Shown here: one piece after another, positions 54,893 to 62,781 of the stretch
Layout of the letters: each line of letters starts with the position of its first letter
How positions within the stretch are numbered: the stretch's first letter is position 1
From: Lutimaribacter pacificus
GTDB taxonomy: Bacteria > Pseudomonadota > Alphaproteobacteria > Rhodobacterales > Rhodobacteraceae
Assembly (NCBI RefSeq): GCF_900142185.1
Contig: NZ_FQZZ01000002.1
Span: 186,001 to 250,000, forward strand
Direction: 5' to 3'
Length of the DNA stretch: 64,000 nt
The notes under the pieces: generated by a model
Databases searched by the model: none
Seen by the model: only the letters and a program-made list of their open reading frames with translations
Told to the model about the DNA's origin: nothing
Made by a program: the position numbers and the translations under genes

Positions 54893-54903
54893 CATACGGT
54901 ATG
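54893..54903. promoter_or_regulatory. CATAC-G-GTATG palindrome before the ThDP-enzyme gene
   Basis: A perfect 5+1+5 palindrome, 70 bp before the start codon at 54973. A related ATACGTAT occurs at 57561-57568 overlapping the -10 of the TRAP binding-protein promoter. It may be the site of a second regulator of the cluster. Confidence 0.38.
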
Positions 54904-54972
54904 TGCCTGATTTTTCGGTAATTTTTCAATCTATTACTGGACACCGGATAGCAAGAAAAAGGAATGGATCGC

Positions 54973-56742
54973 ATGACAGAGAAAAGAGCGTCGGACGTCG
55001 AATTGCCGGTTGCCTCGCAAACTGACGAGGTGTGGGGAAGCGACATATTCGCCGAGATGCTTCGCGGTCTTGGCGTGAAATACGTGGCACTCAATCCCGG
55101 GTCGAGCTTTCGCGGGCTGCATGACAGCCTGGTGAACAAGCTGGGCAACCGCGACCCACAGATGTTGCTGTGCCTGCACGAGGAACACGCGGCGGCAATC
55201 GCGCATGGCTATGCCAAGGTCACGGGCGAGCCGCTGGCGGTGATCCTGCACAGCAATGTCGGCCTCATGCACGGCTCGATGGCGATCTTCAATGCCTGGT
55301 GCGACCGGGTTCCGATGCTGGTCTACGGGGCGACGGGACCGGTGGACGCGGCCATGCGCCGCCCGTGGATCGACTGGTTGCATACCTGCCGCGATCAGGG
55401 CGCGCTGATCCGAAACTACGTGAAATGGGACGATCAGCCCGCCTCGATGGAGGCCGCGATCGAATCCATGCTGCGGGCCGACGTGATCGCGCGCACCGCG
55501 CCGACCGGACCGACCTATGTCAATTTCGATGTGTCGATCCAGGAAAAGTACCACGCCGAGGCGCCCCCGCTGCCCGACTTTGCGCGCTATCAGCCACCGC
55601 TTCCGGCCGAACCGTCGGCAGAGGGGGTGGCGCACGCGGCCGATCTATTGAAAAACGCCAAGCGGCCGGTCGTTCTGGCCGGTCGCGTGTCGCGCGACCC
55701 GGCGGACTGGGCGCGTCGCGTGGCGCTGGTCGAGGCGCTGGGGGCCGAGGTGCTGACCGATATCCGCATCGGCGCGTCCTTCCCGACCGATCACCCGCAG
55801 CATCGCGGCAAGCCCGCCTTTTTCATCGACGATGATGCGGGCGAGGTGTTGCGGCAGGCCGACGTTATCCTGAGTCTCGACTGGCTTGATCCGGCCGGCA
55901 CGTTGAAACTGGCCGGCAGGGTGGAGGCGAAGGTCATCCAGGCCTCGCTCGACTACCAATTGCACAATGGCTGGGGCATGGAGCATCAGGCGCTGCCCGC
56001 GCTCGATATCCATCTGGCCTGCACGCCGGATCGTGCGACCCATGCCATCGCCGATGCGCTTGGCGTGGGTGCGGGCGACGCACCGGCCGACCTGCCGGTC
56101 TGTCCCGCGCTTGAAGCGCCCGCGCCGGACACTTCGCTGGATATCATGACACTGGCCGGGGCGCTTGGCGAAGGTCTGGACGGGGTCTGCGCCAGCATGG
56201 TGCGCCTGCCGCTCGGCTGGGCGGGCGAGGCCTGGCATTTCCGTCATCCGCTCGATTTCCTGGGCTCGGACGGCGGCGCCGGGATCGGCTCGGGGCCCGG
56301 TATGCTGATCGGTGCGGCGCTGGCACTGAAGGACAGCGACCGTTTGCCGGTTGCGGTGCTGGGCGACGGTGATTTCATGATGGCGGCGTCGGCCTTCTGG
56401 ACCGCGGCGCATTACGGCGTGCCGTTCCTGGCGGTCGTGTCCAACAACCAGTCTTTCTTTAACGACGAGGTTCATCAGGAGCGCGTCGCCGTGGCCCGTA
56501 ACCGCCCGGTCGAGAACAAGTGGATCGGCCAGCGGATCGGCGACCCGGATATCGACATCGCGGGAATCGCCCGGGCACAGGGTGTCGAGGGGATCGGACC
56601 GGTCGCAACGGCGGGTGAACTGGTCGACGCGGTCAAAAAAGGCATCGCCATGGTCAGGCAGGGCAAGAGCGTCGTGATCGACGCGCGGGTCCGGCCCGGT
56701 TACAACCCCAACATGGTGGCTGGCCTGACGCGGAGCGACTGA
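54973..56742 (+). CDS. ThDP-dependent decarboxylase (benzoylformate decarboxylase-like)
   Basis: A 589-residue ThDP enzyme. Benzoylformate decarboxylase (BFD) converts a 2-oxo-2-arylacetate to aldehyde and CO2. Evidence: NPGSSFRGLHDSL near residue 41, catalytic Glu70 in LHEEHAAAIAHGYAKVTGEP, His in AVILHSNVG (BFD has the same LHS with its active-site His) and the ThDP/Mg motif VLGDGDFMMAASAFWTAAHYGVPFLAVVSNNQSFFND (GDG...NN, about 455-490). The central FAD-binding-like domain is present without obvious FAD use. AAGGA directly abuts ATG 54964, so ATG 54973 is preferred. Acetolactate-synthase-like activity is the alternative. Confidence 0.8.
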   Translation: MTEKRASDVELPVASQTDEVWGSDIFAEMLRGLGVKYVALNPGSSFRGLHDSLVNKLGNRDPQMLLCLHEEHAAAIAHGYAKVTGEPLAVILHSNVGLMHGSMAIFNAWCDRVPMLVYGATGPVDAAMRRPWIDWLHTCRDQGALIRNYVKWDDQPASMEAAIESMLRADVIARTAPTGPTYVNFDVSIQEKYHAEAPPLPDFARYQPPLPAEPSAEGVAHAADLLKNAKRPVVLAGRVSRDPADWARRVALVEALGAEVLTDIRIGASFPTDHPQHRGKPAFFIDDDAGEVLRQADVILSLDWLDPAGTLKLAGRVEAKVIQASLDYQLHNGWGMEHQALPALDIHLACTPDRATHAIADALGVGAGDAPADLPVCPALEAPAPDTSLDIMTLAGALGEGLDGVCASMVRLPLGWAGEAWHFRHPLDFLGSDGGAGIGSGPGMLIGAALALKDSDRLPVAVLGDGDFMMAASAFWTAAHYGVPFLAVVSNNQSFFNDEVHQERVAVARNRPVENKWIGQRIGDPDIDIAGIARAQGVEGIGPVATAGELVDAVKKGIAMVRQGKSVVIDARVRPGYNPNMVAGLTRSD

Positions 56743-56785
56743 CGCCGCTTCGAAGCCCTGCATCGCGCAGGGGGCGAACTCGGTC

Positions 56786-56821
56786 GCCTCCCGCCCGGAT
56801 GGAACCATTCGGGCGGGAGGC
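56786..56821 (+). terminator. Strong hairpin after the ThDP-enzyme gene
   Basis: GCCTCCCGCCCG and CGGGCGGGAGGC form a perfect 12-bp stem around a 12-base loop. There is no T-run. It lies 43 bp after the stop. Confidence 0.6.
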
Positions 56822-56908
56822 ACACGATTTCAGCGGGCGGTTCACTGTATTCCAGAGTATTGCACTCATGTACTTGGCAAGCGGGTGCGATGTTGCTTTA
56901 GTGGCCGA

Positions 56909-57436
56909 ATGAATGAACAAAACAGATGTATAGATGCTTCCGATGTGTGCCGTCCGGGCAATGAACGCATTGCGAGGCTTGTTCGCCTTGCGGCGCGCGG
57001 CTTTAACCGGTCGCTTCAAATCCGGTTGAATACCGAGAAGGTTACCTTCGGTCAGTGGATTTTCCTTAGGATTCTTTGGCAAGAAGACGGCCTGTCGCAA
57101 CGTGAGTTGAGCGAACGCGCACATCTGACCGAGCCGACGGCGCACACCGCGCTGATCCGCATGGAGGAGCTTGGGTATATCGTCCGGCGGAACGTCGAGG
57201 GGAACAAGCGCCGCCAGCACGCATTCCTGACGCCGCGCGGCTGGGAACTGCGCGATCAACTCGAACCGCTCGCGGTCGAGGCCAACGAGATCGCGGTTGC
57301 CGGTTTGAGTGCGGAAGAGCAGCGAATCCTGAGAAAAGCATTGGCAGTCATGATAAGAAACCTCGAGAATGACGAGGCCGATGCCGCACGGCGGGGTGTG
57401 CGTGTTCCCCCGACCAAAGGAAATCCGGCGCAGTAA
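56909..57436 (+). CDS. MarR-family transcriptional regulator
   Basis: A 175-residue MarR protein: dimerisation helices at both ends, winged HTH in the centre (FGQWIFLRILWQEDGLSQRELSERAHLTEPTAHTALIRMEELGYIVRRNVEGNKRRQHAFLTPRGWELRDQL). MarR-type regulators bind short AT-rich palindromes and release them on binding aromatic ligands. The recurring TTAGATAKCTAA sites around it are a natural target, so I infer that it represses the aldehyde dehydrogenase, TRAP and oxygenase genes. No site lies in its own promoter. ATG 56909 is preferred; GTG 56901 is an alternative. Confidence 0.87.
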   Translation: MNEQNRCIDASDVCRPGNERIARLVRLAARGFNRSLQIRLNTEKVTFGQWIFLRILWQEDGLSQRELSERAHLTEPTAHTALIRMEELGYIVRRNVEGNKRRQHAFLTPRGWELRDQLEPLAVEANEIAVAGLSAEEQRILRKALAVMIRNLENDEADAARRGVRVPPTKGNPAQ

Positions 57437-57542
57437 AGGCGTGGTTCCGGGGCATGTAAATTGCAGTAGAGCGGGCCTCATTCCTGTGGTGCGCGAGGGC
57501 TGTTTTTAACGTCACCTGAGCCGTCTTTGACCAATATGGTCG

Positions 57543-57609
57543 TTGACTGGTTAAAAGGTCATACGTATACTTACTCTTCAAGCATAGATATCTAATATTA
57601 GATAGCTAA
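57543..57609 (+). promoter_or_regulatory. Promoter with two MarR-type operators for the TRAP binding-protein gene
   Basis: A textbook sigma-70 promoter: TTGACT (57543-57548), 17-bp spacer, TATACT (57566-57571). Downstream of it are ATAGATATCTAA (57584-57595) and TTAGATAGCTAA (57598-57609), centred 14 bp apart, which would block early elongation. The -10 also contains ATACGTAT (57561-57568). Confidence 0.72.
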
Positions 57610-57649
57610 CAATTAATGTCTGTGCTTGTGTGAAATTTGGGAGGAATGA

Positions 57650-58639
57650 ATGAAACTCACAATCAAAACGGTCTTTGCTGCGCTTGGCCTGTGTGTGCTG
57701 GGCAGCAGTGTCGCTGCGCAAAGCGTCAACGTCACGCTTTCGGGCGGGAACCCGTCGGGGCTCTGGTCGCTTCTTGGCGCAGGTATCGACCGCGCGGTAA
57801 AGGCTGACGACCCGAATGGCGTCGTGACCTACCAGGCGACCGGCGGCGGATTCGCGAATATCGGCCTGCTCGCTGCCAATCGCACCGATCTGGGCCTGGC
57901 GCATGATGCCGAACTCAAGATCGCGCTCGCCGGGAGCGAGCCGTTCAGCGCACCGATCACGAACCTGCAGGCCATCGGGTACATGTATAACTGGGCCCCG
58001 ATGCACTTTTTCCTGAGAAAGTCGGTAGCTGATGAATACGGCATCGACAGCATTGATGACCTGGCAAAATCGGGTGCTGCCATTCGCGTCGCTTCGAACA
58101 ACACCGGCAATATCACGGCCAATATCACGACATTCATGCTGGATGCGGCCGGATACGATGAGGAAACCATCAAGGCAAATGGCGGCGTCCTTGTGCGCGC
58201 GGGTTCCGCCCAGCAGGCCGACCTGCTGACCGACGGACGTACTGACATGGTGATCAACGGAATCTTCGTCGGCCACTCGTCCTTCCTGAGCGTCGACAAC
58301 AACAATGAGGTCGTGTTGCTGAGCGTCCCCCAGGACATCATCGACAAGACCAACGAAGTGTTCGGCACGGGGAACTACACGATCCCGGGCGGCAGCTATT
58401 CCAACCAACCCGGGGACGTTGAAACGGTTGCCTTGGGTGCGCTGGTGATCACCTCGGAGGATCTGGCAGAGGAAACCGGTTACGCGCTTGCCAAGAGCAT
58501 CGCTGGAAACATCGACGAAATCCGCTCGGTGCATGGCGCGATGAAACAGCTGTCTCCTGAACTTCTGGTGTCGCAAAAGACGCTGCCGTTCCACCCGGGC
58601 GCCAAGCGGGCCTATGAGGAAATGGGTCTGCTCGAGTAA
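57650..58639 (+). CDS. TAXI-family TRAP transporter solute-binding protein
   Basis: A 329-residue periplasmic binding protein with a signal peptide (AALGLCVLGSSVAAQ, cleavage near residue 24) and the TAXI fold: SVNVTLSGGNPSGLWSLLGAGIDRAVK, GGFANIGLLAANRTDLGLAHDAELKIALAGSEPF, NWAPMHFFLRKSV and AGSAQQADLLTDGRTDMVINGIFVGH. It captures a carboxylate for the fused DctQM-type permease encoded downstream at 59210. Given the operator-linked aromatic genes, an aromatic or arylacetate acid is a plausible ligand. ATG 57650 has GGGAGGA upstream. A terminator follows, then a separate promoter for the permease. Confidence 0.9.
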   Translation: MKLTIKTVFAALGLCVLGSSVAAQSVNVTLSGGNPSGLWSLLGAGIDRAVKADDPNGVVTYQATGGGFANIGLLAANRTDLGLAHDAELKIALAGSEPFSAPITNLQAIGYMYNWAPMHFFLRKSVADEYGIDSIDDLAKSGAAIRVASNNTGNITANITTFMLDAAGYDEETIKANGGVLVRAGSAQQADLLTDGRTDMVINGIFVGHSSFLSVDNNNEVVLLSVPQDIIDKTNEVFGTGNYTIPGGSYSNQPGDVETVALGALVITSEDLAEETGYALAKSIAGNIDEIRSVHGAMKQLSPELLVSQKTLPFHPGAKRAYEEMGLLE

Positions 58640-58659
58640 CGCATGACCTTTCAGGTGTC

Positions 58660-58699
58660 AGGGCCGGCGAACTGAGAATGTCCGCCGGCCCTTTCGTTT
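58660..58699 (+). terminator. Intrinsic terminator after the TRAP binding-protein gene
   Basis: AGGGCCGGCG and CGCCGGCCCT (58660-58669, 58683-58692) form a perfect 10-bp stem, followed by TTCGTTT. It separates binding-protein mRNA from permease mRNA, which would help keep the binding protein in excess. Confidence 0.75.
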
Positions 58700-58824
58700 C
58701 CAGCGCGGATGGTAATGCCCCGCAAGGCATCACGTGAAAAATAACCGTTTGTTTTCAGGTGTCTGAAGAGGAAACAGAACGATATCGGATGTTGTCGAAT
58801 TTGGTTTCAAAGCGCCAGGAAAAG

Positions 58825-58863
58825 TTGACTTGCGGCATGACGACATTAAAAGTAGATATCTAA
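58825..58863 (+). promoter_or_regulatory. Promoter with MarR-type operator for the TRAP permease gene
   Basis: A -35-like TTGACT (58825-58830) is followed by an AT-rich TTAAAA at 58846 and the palindrome GTAGATATCTAA (58852-58863), one base from the ATAGATATCTAA form. The -10 is weak, so the promoter call is less certain than the operator. Confidence 0.5.
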
Positions 58864-58982
58864 GAACGATAACGGGCTGGCATAGAAAAACTCGTCGACA
58901 GGGGAAATGCGTTCGCGCCTTGGGAGGAGCTGCGTACATCCTCGTTCGTAGCTGCCAGCATAGAAAAAATGGGAGGAAAACC

Positions 58983-59213
58983 GTGAAATTGCCGAAGACA
59001 ATTGCGGTACCTGAATGGCCTTCGTCCGGCAGAGCCAGCCGGACGAAATCGCCAGATCATGAGCTAATCGCCATCGGGCGTCGTGTGCTGGACATGCATC
59101 CACGCGACCTCGTTTGCCAAACCCCGTCCCGCCACAGCCACGCTCTGCATGGCGACATCTGCGGCTCGGGGAGCCACCCTTCACTTGCTTCGCGCGAAAT
59201 GGTGTCAGTATGA
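58983..59213 (+). CDS. Questionable 76-codon ORF overlapping the TRAP permease start
   Basis: GTG 58983 is preceded by GGGAGGA at five bases, the best ribosome binding site in the leader. Its stop TGA (59211-59213) overlaps the permease ATG (59210) as ATGA. The translation (VKLPKTIAVPEWPSSGRAS...) has no signal peptide, hydrophobic helix or known domain, and its codon use is less GC-biased than the neighbours. It could be a coupling leader or a decayed gene. Confidence 0.35.
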   Translation: MKLPKTIAVPEWPSSGRASRTKSPDHELIAIGRRVLDMHPRDLVCQTPSRHSHALHGDICGSGSHPSLASREMVSV

Positions 59214-61114
59214 ATATTCCCTCTCTCACGGAAACCGGTCGGCGCAGGAAACTCGAACCTGTCCTGCACAAGGCGGTTATCACCCTTTCAGCCCTGTTTG
59301 CGCTATGGGTGATCTACGCGAATCTCTTTGTGATCTCGGACCCCCTGATCCTCGGCATCCTGTTCGTCTCGGGTATCTACACCATTCTCTTTCTTGCGAT
59401 CGGGGCGACATCCAGGGCGGGGGATAAAATAGCCTCTTATGACTGGGCCCTGTCCGCACTCAGCCTGGCATGTGGCATCTATTTCTTCGTCAATGCCGGT
59501 GCCATATCAGAGCGGATCAGCCTGCTCGACCAGTTCACGCCCGACCAGCTTTTCTTTGGCTCGTCCCTGTTGTTCCTGACGCTCGAGGCAACCCGCCGTA
59601 CCACCGGTCTGGGGCTGACGGGCGTGGTCATCCTGTTCCTGCTTTACAACCTGTTCGGCTACCTGCTGCCGCCGCCTTTCGGCCACCGGGTCAGCGAGTT
59701 CACCTACTTGCTCGATATCCTGGTATTCACGCCCGAAGGTCTGTTCGGCGTGCCGATCCAGGTTGTTGCAAGCTATGTGTTCCTGTTCGTCATGTTCGGA
59801 ACTTTTCTTGCGAAAGCGGGGGGCGGGGATTTCTTCTTTAACCTCGCCTCTCTGGTGACGGGCCGTGCGCGGGGTGGTCCTGCCAAGATCGCAATCATCT
59901 CGTCGGGCCTTTATGGCACGATGTCCGGCAGCCCGACTTCGGACGTGGTTGCCACCGGGTCGATCACGATCCCGGTGATGAAACGGCTGGGGTACAGCGC
60001 GCGGTTTGCCGGCGCGGTCGAGGTTGCCGCATCCACCGGTGGCAGTGCGATGCCGCCGATCATGGGGTCGGCCGCGTTCATCATGGCCGAGTATTCCGGT
60101 ATCTCCTATAACGCGATCGTTCTCGCAGCACTGGCGCCCGCGCTCATCTACTATGGCGGTGTCTTTGCCCAAGTGCACCTGCGGGCCGTGAAGCTGAACC
60201 TGCGTCCCTCCGAAGACGAGATACCCACGGCGGCGGAAACCTTCAGGACCGGGTGGGTGTTCCTGTTGCCCATCATCGGTATCGTCGTTGCGCTGATACT
60301 TGGCTATTCCCCTACCTTCACCGCCGGTGTGGGTGTCGTTGCGACCATCCTCGCCTCGATGATCCTCAAGGAAACGCGCCTGTCACCCTGGCAGATCGTC
60401 GAAGGGTTGGGAACCACGACCCTGCAGATCTTGCCGGTTGCCGGTGCCTGCGCGGCCGCAGGTCTGGTCATTGGCGGGCTGTCCATGACCGGCCTCGGGA
60501 TGAAGTCGGCAAATGTCATCCTGGAACTCAGCAATGCCCAGCCGATCATAACGCTGGTGATCGCCGCCATCGTCACCATCATTCTGGGCTTGGGTATGCC
60601 GACCCCGAGCGCGTATATCCTGGCCGCCGTTCTGGTTGGGCCGGCGCTTGCAAAGCTGGGGTTCCCGACGCTGCCCAGCCAGATGTTCCTGCTCTATTAC
60701 GCGATCCTTTCGGCCCTTACGCCACCGATTGCCGTTGCCGCCATCGCGGCCTCCGCGATCGCGGACGAGGACCCGTTCAAGATCGCGTTCTCGGCTGTCC
60801 GGTTGGCTGTGGTCGGCTTCCTGCTTCCCTTCGCGTTCGTCTGGAATCCGGGAATCTTGCTGGAGTTGGATCCCTTGTCCAACGCGCTCGGGATTTTCGG
60901 GGCGGTCGTGGCGACGGGCGCTGTGGCGTTTTCCCTGGAAGGGCTGATCAAGAATCAGCTCAGCTCTTGGGAACGGATTGCGCTGACGATCGCGGCGGTT
61001 GGGGCGGTAAGCCCATATCCCGTGGTTGCGATTGTAAGCATCCTCGTGATTGCAGGTTTGATTTTCCGTCAGCTGCAACTTCCGCCGCAGGAAGGCGTTG
61101 TTGAGAAAATCTAG
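59210..61114 (+). CDS. TRAP transporter fused permease (DctQ-DctM)
   Basis: A 634-residue inner-membrane protein with about sixteen hydrophobic segments: a short DctQ-like four-helix N-terminal part (VITLSALFALWVIYANLFV onward) fused to the large DctM part. DctM features: GGPAKIAIISSGLYGTMSGSPTSDVVATGSITIPVMKRLGY, GSAMPPIMGSAAFIMAEY, GLGMPTPSAYILAAVLVGPAL and SALTPPIAVAAIAASAIA. TAXI-type systems use such fused permeases with sodium-driven uptake. ATG 59210 overlaps the small upstream ORF. It is the partner of the binding protein at 57650. Confidence 0.92.
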   Translation: MNIPSLTETGRRRKLEPVLHKAVITLSALFALWVIYANLFVISDPLILGILFVSGIYTILFLAIGATSRAGDKIASYDWALSALSLACGIYFFVNAGAISERISLLDQFTPDQLFFGSSLLFLTLEATRRTTGLGLTGVVILFLLYNLFGYLLPPPFGHRVSEFTYLLDILVFTPEGLFGVPIQVVASYVFLFVMFGTFLAKAGGGDFFFNLASLVTGRARGGPAKIAIISSGLYGTMSGSPTSDVVATGSITIPVMKRLGYSARFAGAVEVAASTGGSAMPPIMGSAAFIMAEYSGISYNAIVLAALAPALIYYGGVFAQVHLRAVKLNLRPSEDEIPTAAETFRTGWVFLLPIIGIVVALILGYSPTFTAGVGVVATILASMILKETRLSPWQIVEGLGTTTLQILPVAGACAAAGLVIGGLSMTGLGMKSANVILELSNAQPIITLVIAAIVTIILGLGMPTPSAYILAAVLVGPALAKLGFPTLPSQMFLLYYAILSALTPPIAVAAIAASAIADEDPFKIAFSAVRLAVVGFLLPFAFVWNPGILLELDPLSNALGIFGAVVATGAVAFSLEGLIKNQLSSWERIALTIAAVGAVSPYPVVAIVSILVIAGLIFRQLQLPPQEGVVEKI

Positions 61115-61235
61115 GTTTCCGACGAATCTCGAAAACCAAAGTGAATCTGGTGACCGCCCGGAAGGGTGGTCGCCAGGCAAGGAAAACCGAATGGATTTGC
61201 AGGCTTAGCTTTGCGAAATAATCTCAATCGAATTG

Positions 61236-61264
61236 TTGACAGCTATAACTTAGATAGCTAAGAT
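61236..61264 (+). promoter_or_regulatory. Promoter with MarR-type operator for the Rieske oxygenase gene
   Basis: TTGACA (61236-61241), 17-bp spacer, TAAGAT (61259-61264). The perfect-consensus palindrome TTAGATAGCTAA (61250-61261) lies in the spacer and overlaps the -10. This is the clearest repressible promoter of the set. Confidence 0.75.
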
Positions 61265-61318
61265 AATCGGCAACAGAACCAAGTCTTGGTCCAAGTTGCG
61301 TTACCTGGAGGAAAACAC

Positions 61319-62599
61319 ATGCTTACACCTGAAGAGAACGAACTGCTGACGCGCGTGACGGGCGATGCGCCTATGGCGCAGTTGATGCGACAGCATTGGA
61401 CGCCGGTCTGCCTGATCGAAGAAGTGGCCGAAGCTGACGGTAAGCCCCTCAGGGTCGAAGTTCTTGGTGACAGCTTTGTGGCTTTCCGCGATACGAAGGG
61501 GCGTCTTGGCCTGCTTGATGAGCTCTGCCCGCACCGCAAGGCGTCGCTCGTCTATGGCCGGAACGAAGAATGCGGCCTGCGCTGCCTCTATCATGGCTGG
61601 AAGATGGACGTGGACGGCAATGTCGTGGCCATGTCCTCGGAGCCCGAAGGCAGCCCGCTGATGGACAAGGTCAAGCACCGTGCCTATCCGGTCCGTGAAT
61701 GGGGCGGTTTCGTCTGGGCCTGGTTTGGCGACAAGGACGCGATGCCCGAGTTCCAGCCGCCGGCCTTCGCCCCGACCGAGGATACGCCGGTTTCGATCCT
61801 GAAGATCCGCGTGCCGGCCAACTGGGCGCAGATTCACGAGGGCCAGATCGACAGCGCGCACTCGTCGTCGCTGCACTCGTCGAACATGGTGCCCGCCCGC
61901 GTCGAAGGCGCCTCGGCCGACGATAAGTCCTGGTATCGGCCGTCGACCGACAAATCGCCCCGGATGCAGACCGAGACCACCGGCTATGGCTTTCACTACG
62001 CGGCCATCCGCAAGCCGATCAAGAACGCTGCGACGCATAACTACCTGCGTATCACCGAATTCGTCGCGCCCTATTACTCGCTGATCCCGCCGAACAACAA
62101 CTACAAGGTCGCCAGCGTCATCGTGCCGATCAACGACGATGAAACGGCGTTCCACTTCATCGCCTTCGGCGGCCCGAATGTGCCCACGACTGAGGAATGG
62201 CGCAAGTTCGCCCATGCCGTGCCGGGCGTGGACGTGGACCACAAATGGCGCCCCGTCCGCACGCTGGAGAATGACTTCCTGCAGGACCGCGAAAGAATGA
62301 AAGAGGGCCATTTCACCGGCGTCGACGGCATCCCGAACGAGGATATCGTGATGTGGGTGTCGATGGGCAGCCGCGTTCAGCGCCACACCGATATCCTTGG
62401 TGCGTCGGACCTGGCTATTGTGGAGTTCCGCCGCCTGATGGCGGATGCGGCCAAGAAGGTTGCCGAAGGCGGCCGTGCCATCGGTACCGACTCGGATGTC
62501 CCGCAGGCCCGGATTGCCTCGCATGAAGGTGTATATCCCAAGGAAACGGATTGGCGCACGCTGGTCGCTCCGTCGAAATCGACCGAAGCTGCCGAGTAA
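61319..62599 (+). CDS. Rieske non-heme iron oxygenase, alpha subunit (phthalate 4,5-dioxygenase-like)
   Basis: A 426-residue oxygenase alpha subunit. Rieske [2Fe-2S] ligands: CPHRKAS (Cys70, His72) and CLYHGW, spaced C-x-H-x16-C-x2-H. The mononuclear iron site is in NWAQIHEGQIDSAHSSSLH (2-His with distal Asp from DFLQDRERMKEG-like region). The SSLHSSNMVPARV segment is typical of the phthalate 4,5-dioxygenase/phenoxybenzoate dioxygenase group, several of which yield protocatechuate. Alternatives are O-demethylation or hydroxylation of a benzoate. ATG 61319 follows TGGAGG. No ferredoxin or reductase gene is in the window. Confidence 0.88.
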   Translation: MLTPEENELLTRVTGDAPMAQLMRQHWTPVCLIEEVAEADGKPLRVEVLGDSFVAFRDTKGRLGLLDELCPHRKASLVYGRNEECGLRCLYHGWKMDVDGNVVAMSSEPEGSPLMDKVKHRAYPVREWGGFVWAWFGDKDAMPEFQPPAFAPTEDTPVSILKIRVPANWAQIHEGQIDSAHSSSLHSSNMVPARVEGASADDKSWYRPSTDKSPRMQTETTGYGFHYAAIRKPIKNAATHNYLRITEFVAPYYSLIPPNNNYKVASVIVPINDDETAFHFIAFGGPNVPTTEEWRKFAHAVPGVDVDHKWRPVRTLENDFLQDRERMKEGHFTGVDGIPNEDIVMWVSMGSRVQRHTDILGASDLAIVEFRRLMADAAKKVAEGGRAIGTDSDVPQARIASHEGVYPKETDWRTLVAPSKSTEAAE

Positions 62600-62620
62600 A
62601 TCCGCATATTACCTTTCTCG

Positions 62621-62656
62621 CCCCGCCCGGAAGCACACTTCCGGGCGGGGTCTTTT
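62621..62656 (+). terminator. Intrinsic terminator after the oxygenase gene
   Basis: CCCCGCCCGGAA and TTCCGGGCGGGG form a perfect 12-bp stem with a short loop, followed by TCTTTT. It lies 21 bp after the stop codon. Confidence 0.88.
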
Positions 62657-62781
62657 GAACGCACAGGGCCGCCATCGAAACGTGTCTGAACCCGGCCAGG
62701 GCAGCGCTGTGCCGCTCTGCCCCCGGCCGCCGCCCGCGGGCATTCCCCTGAAATACCCCCTGTTGGATTGAACCCCGGGAC

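Noticed and set aside
53232-55148. A 638-codon minus-strand frame opposite the aldehyde dehydrogenase
   Set aside because: No motif or SD; the dehydrogenase on the plus strand has all catalytic residues.
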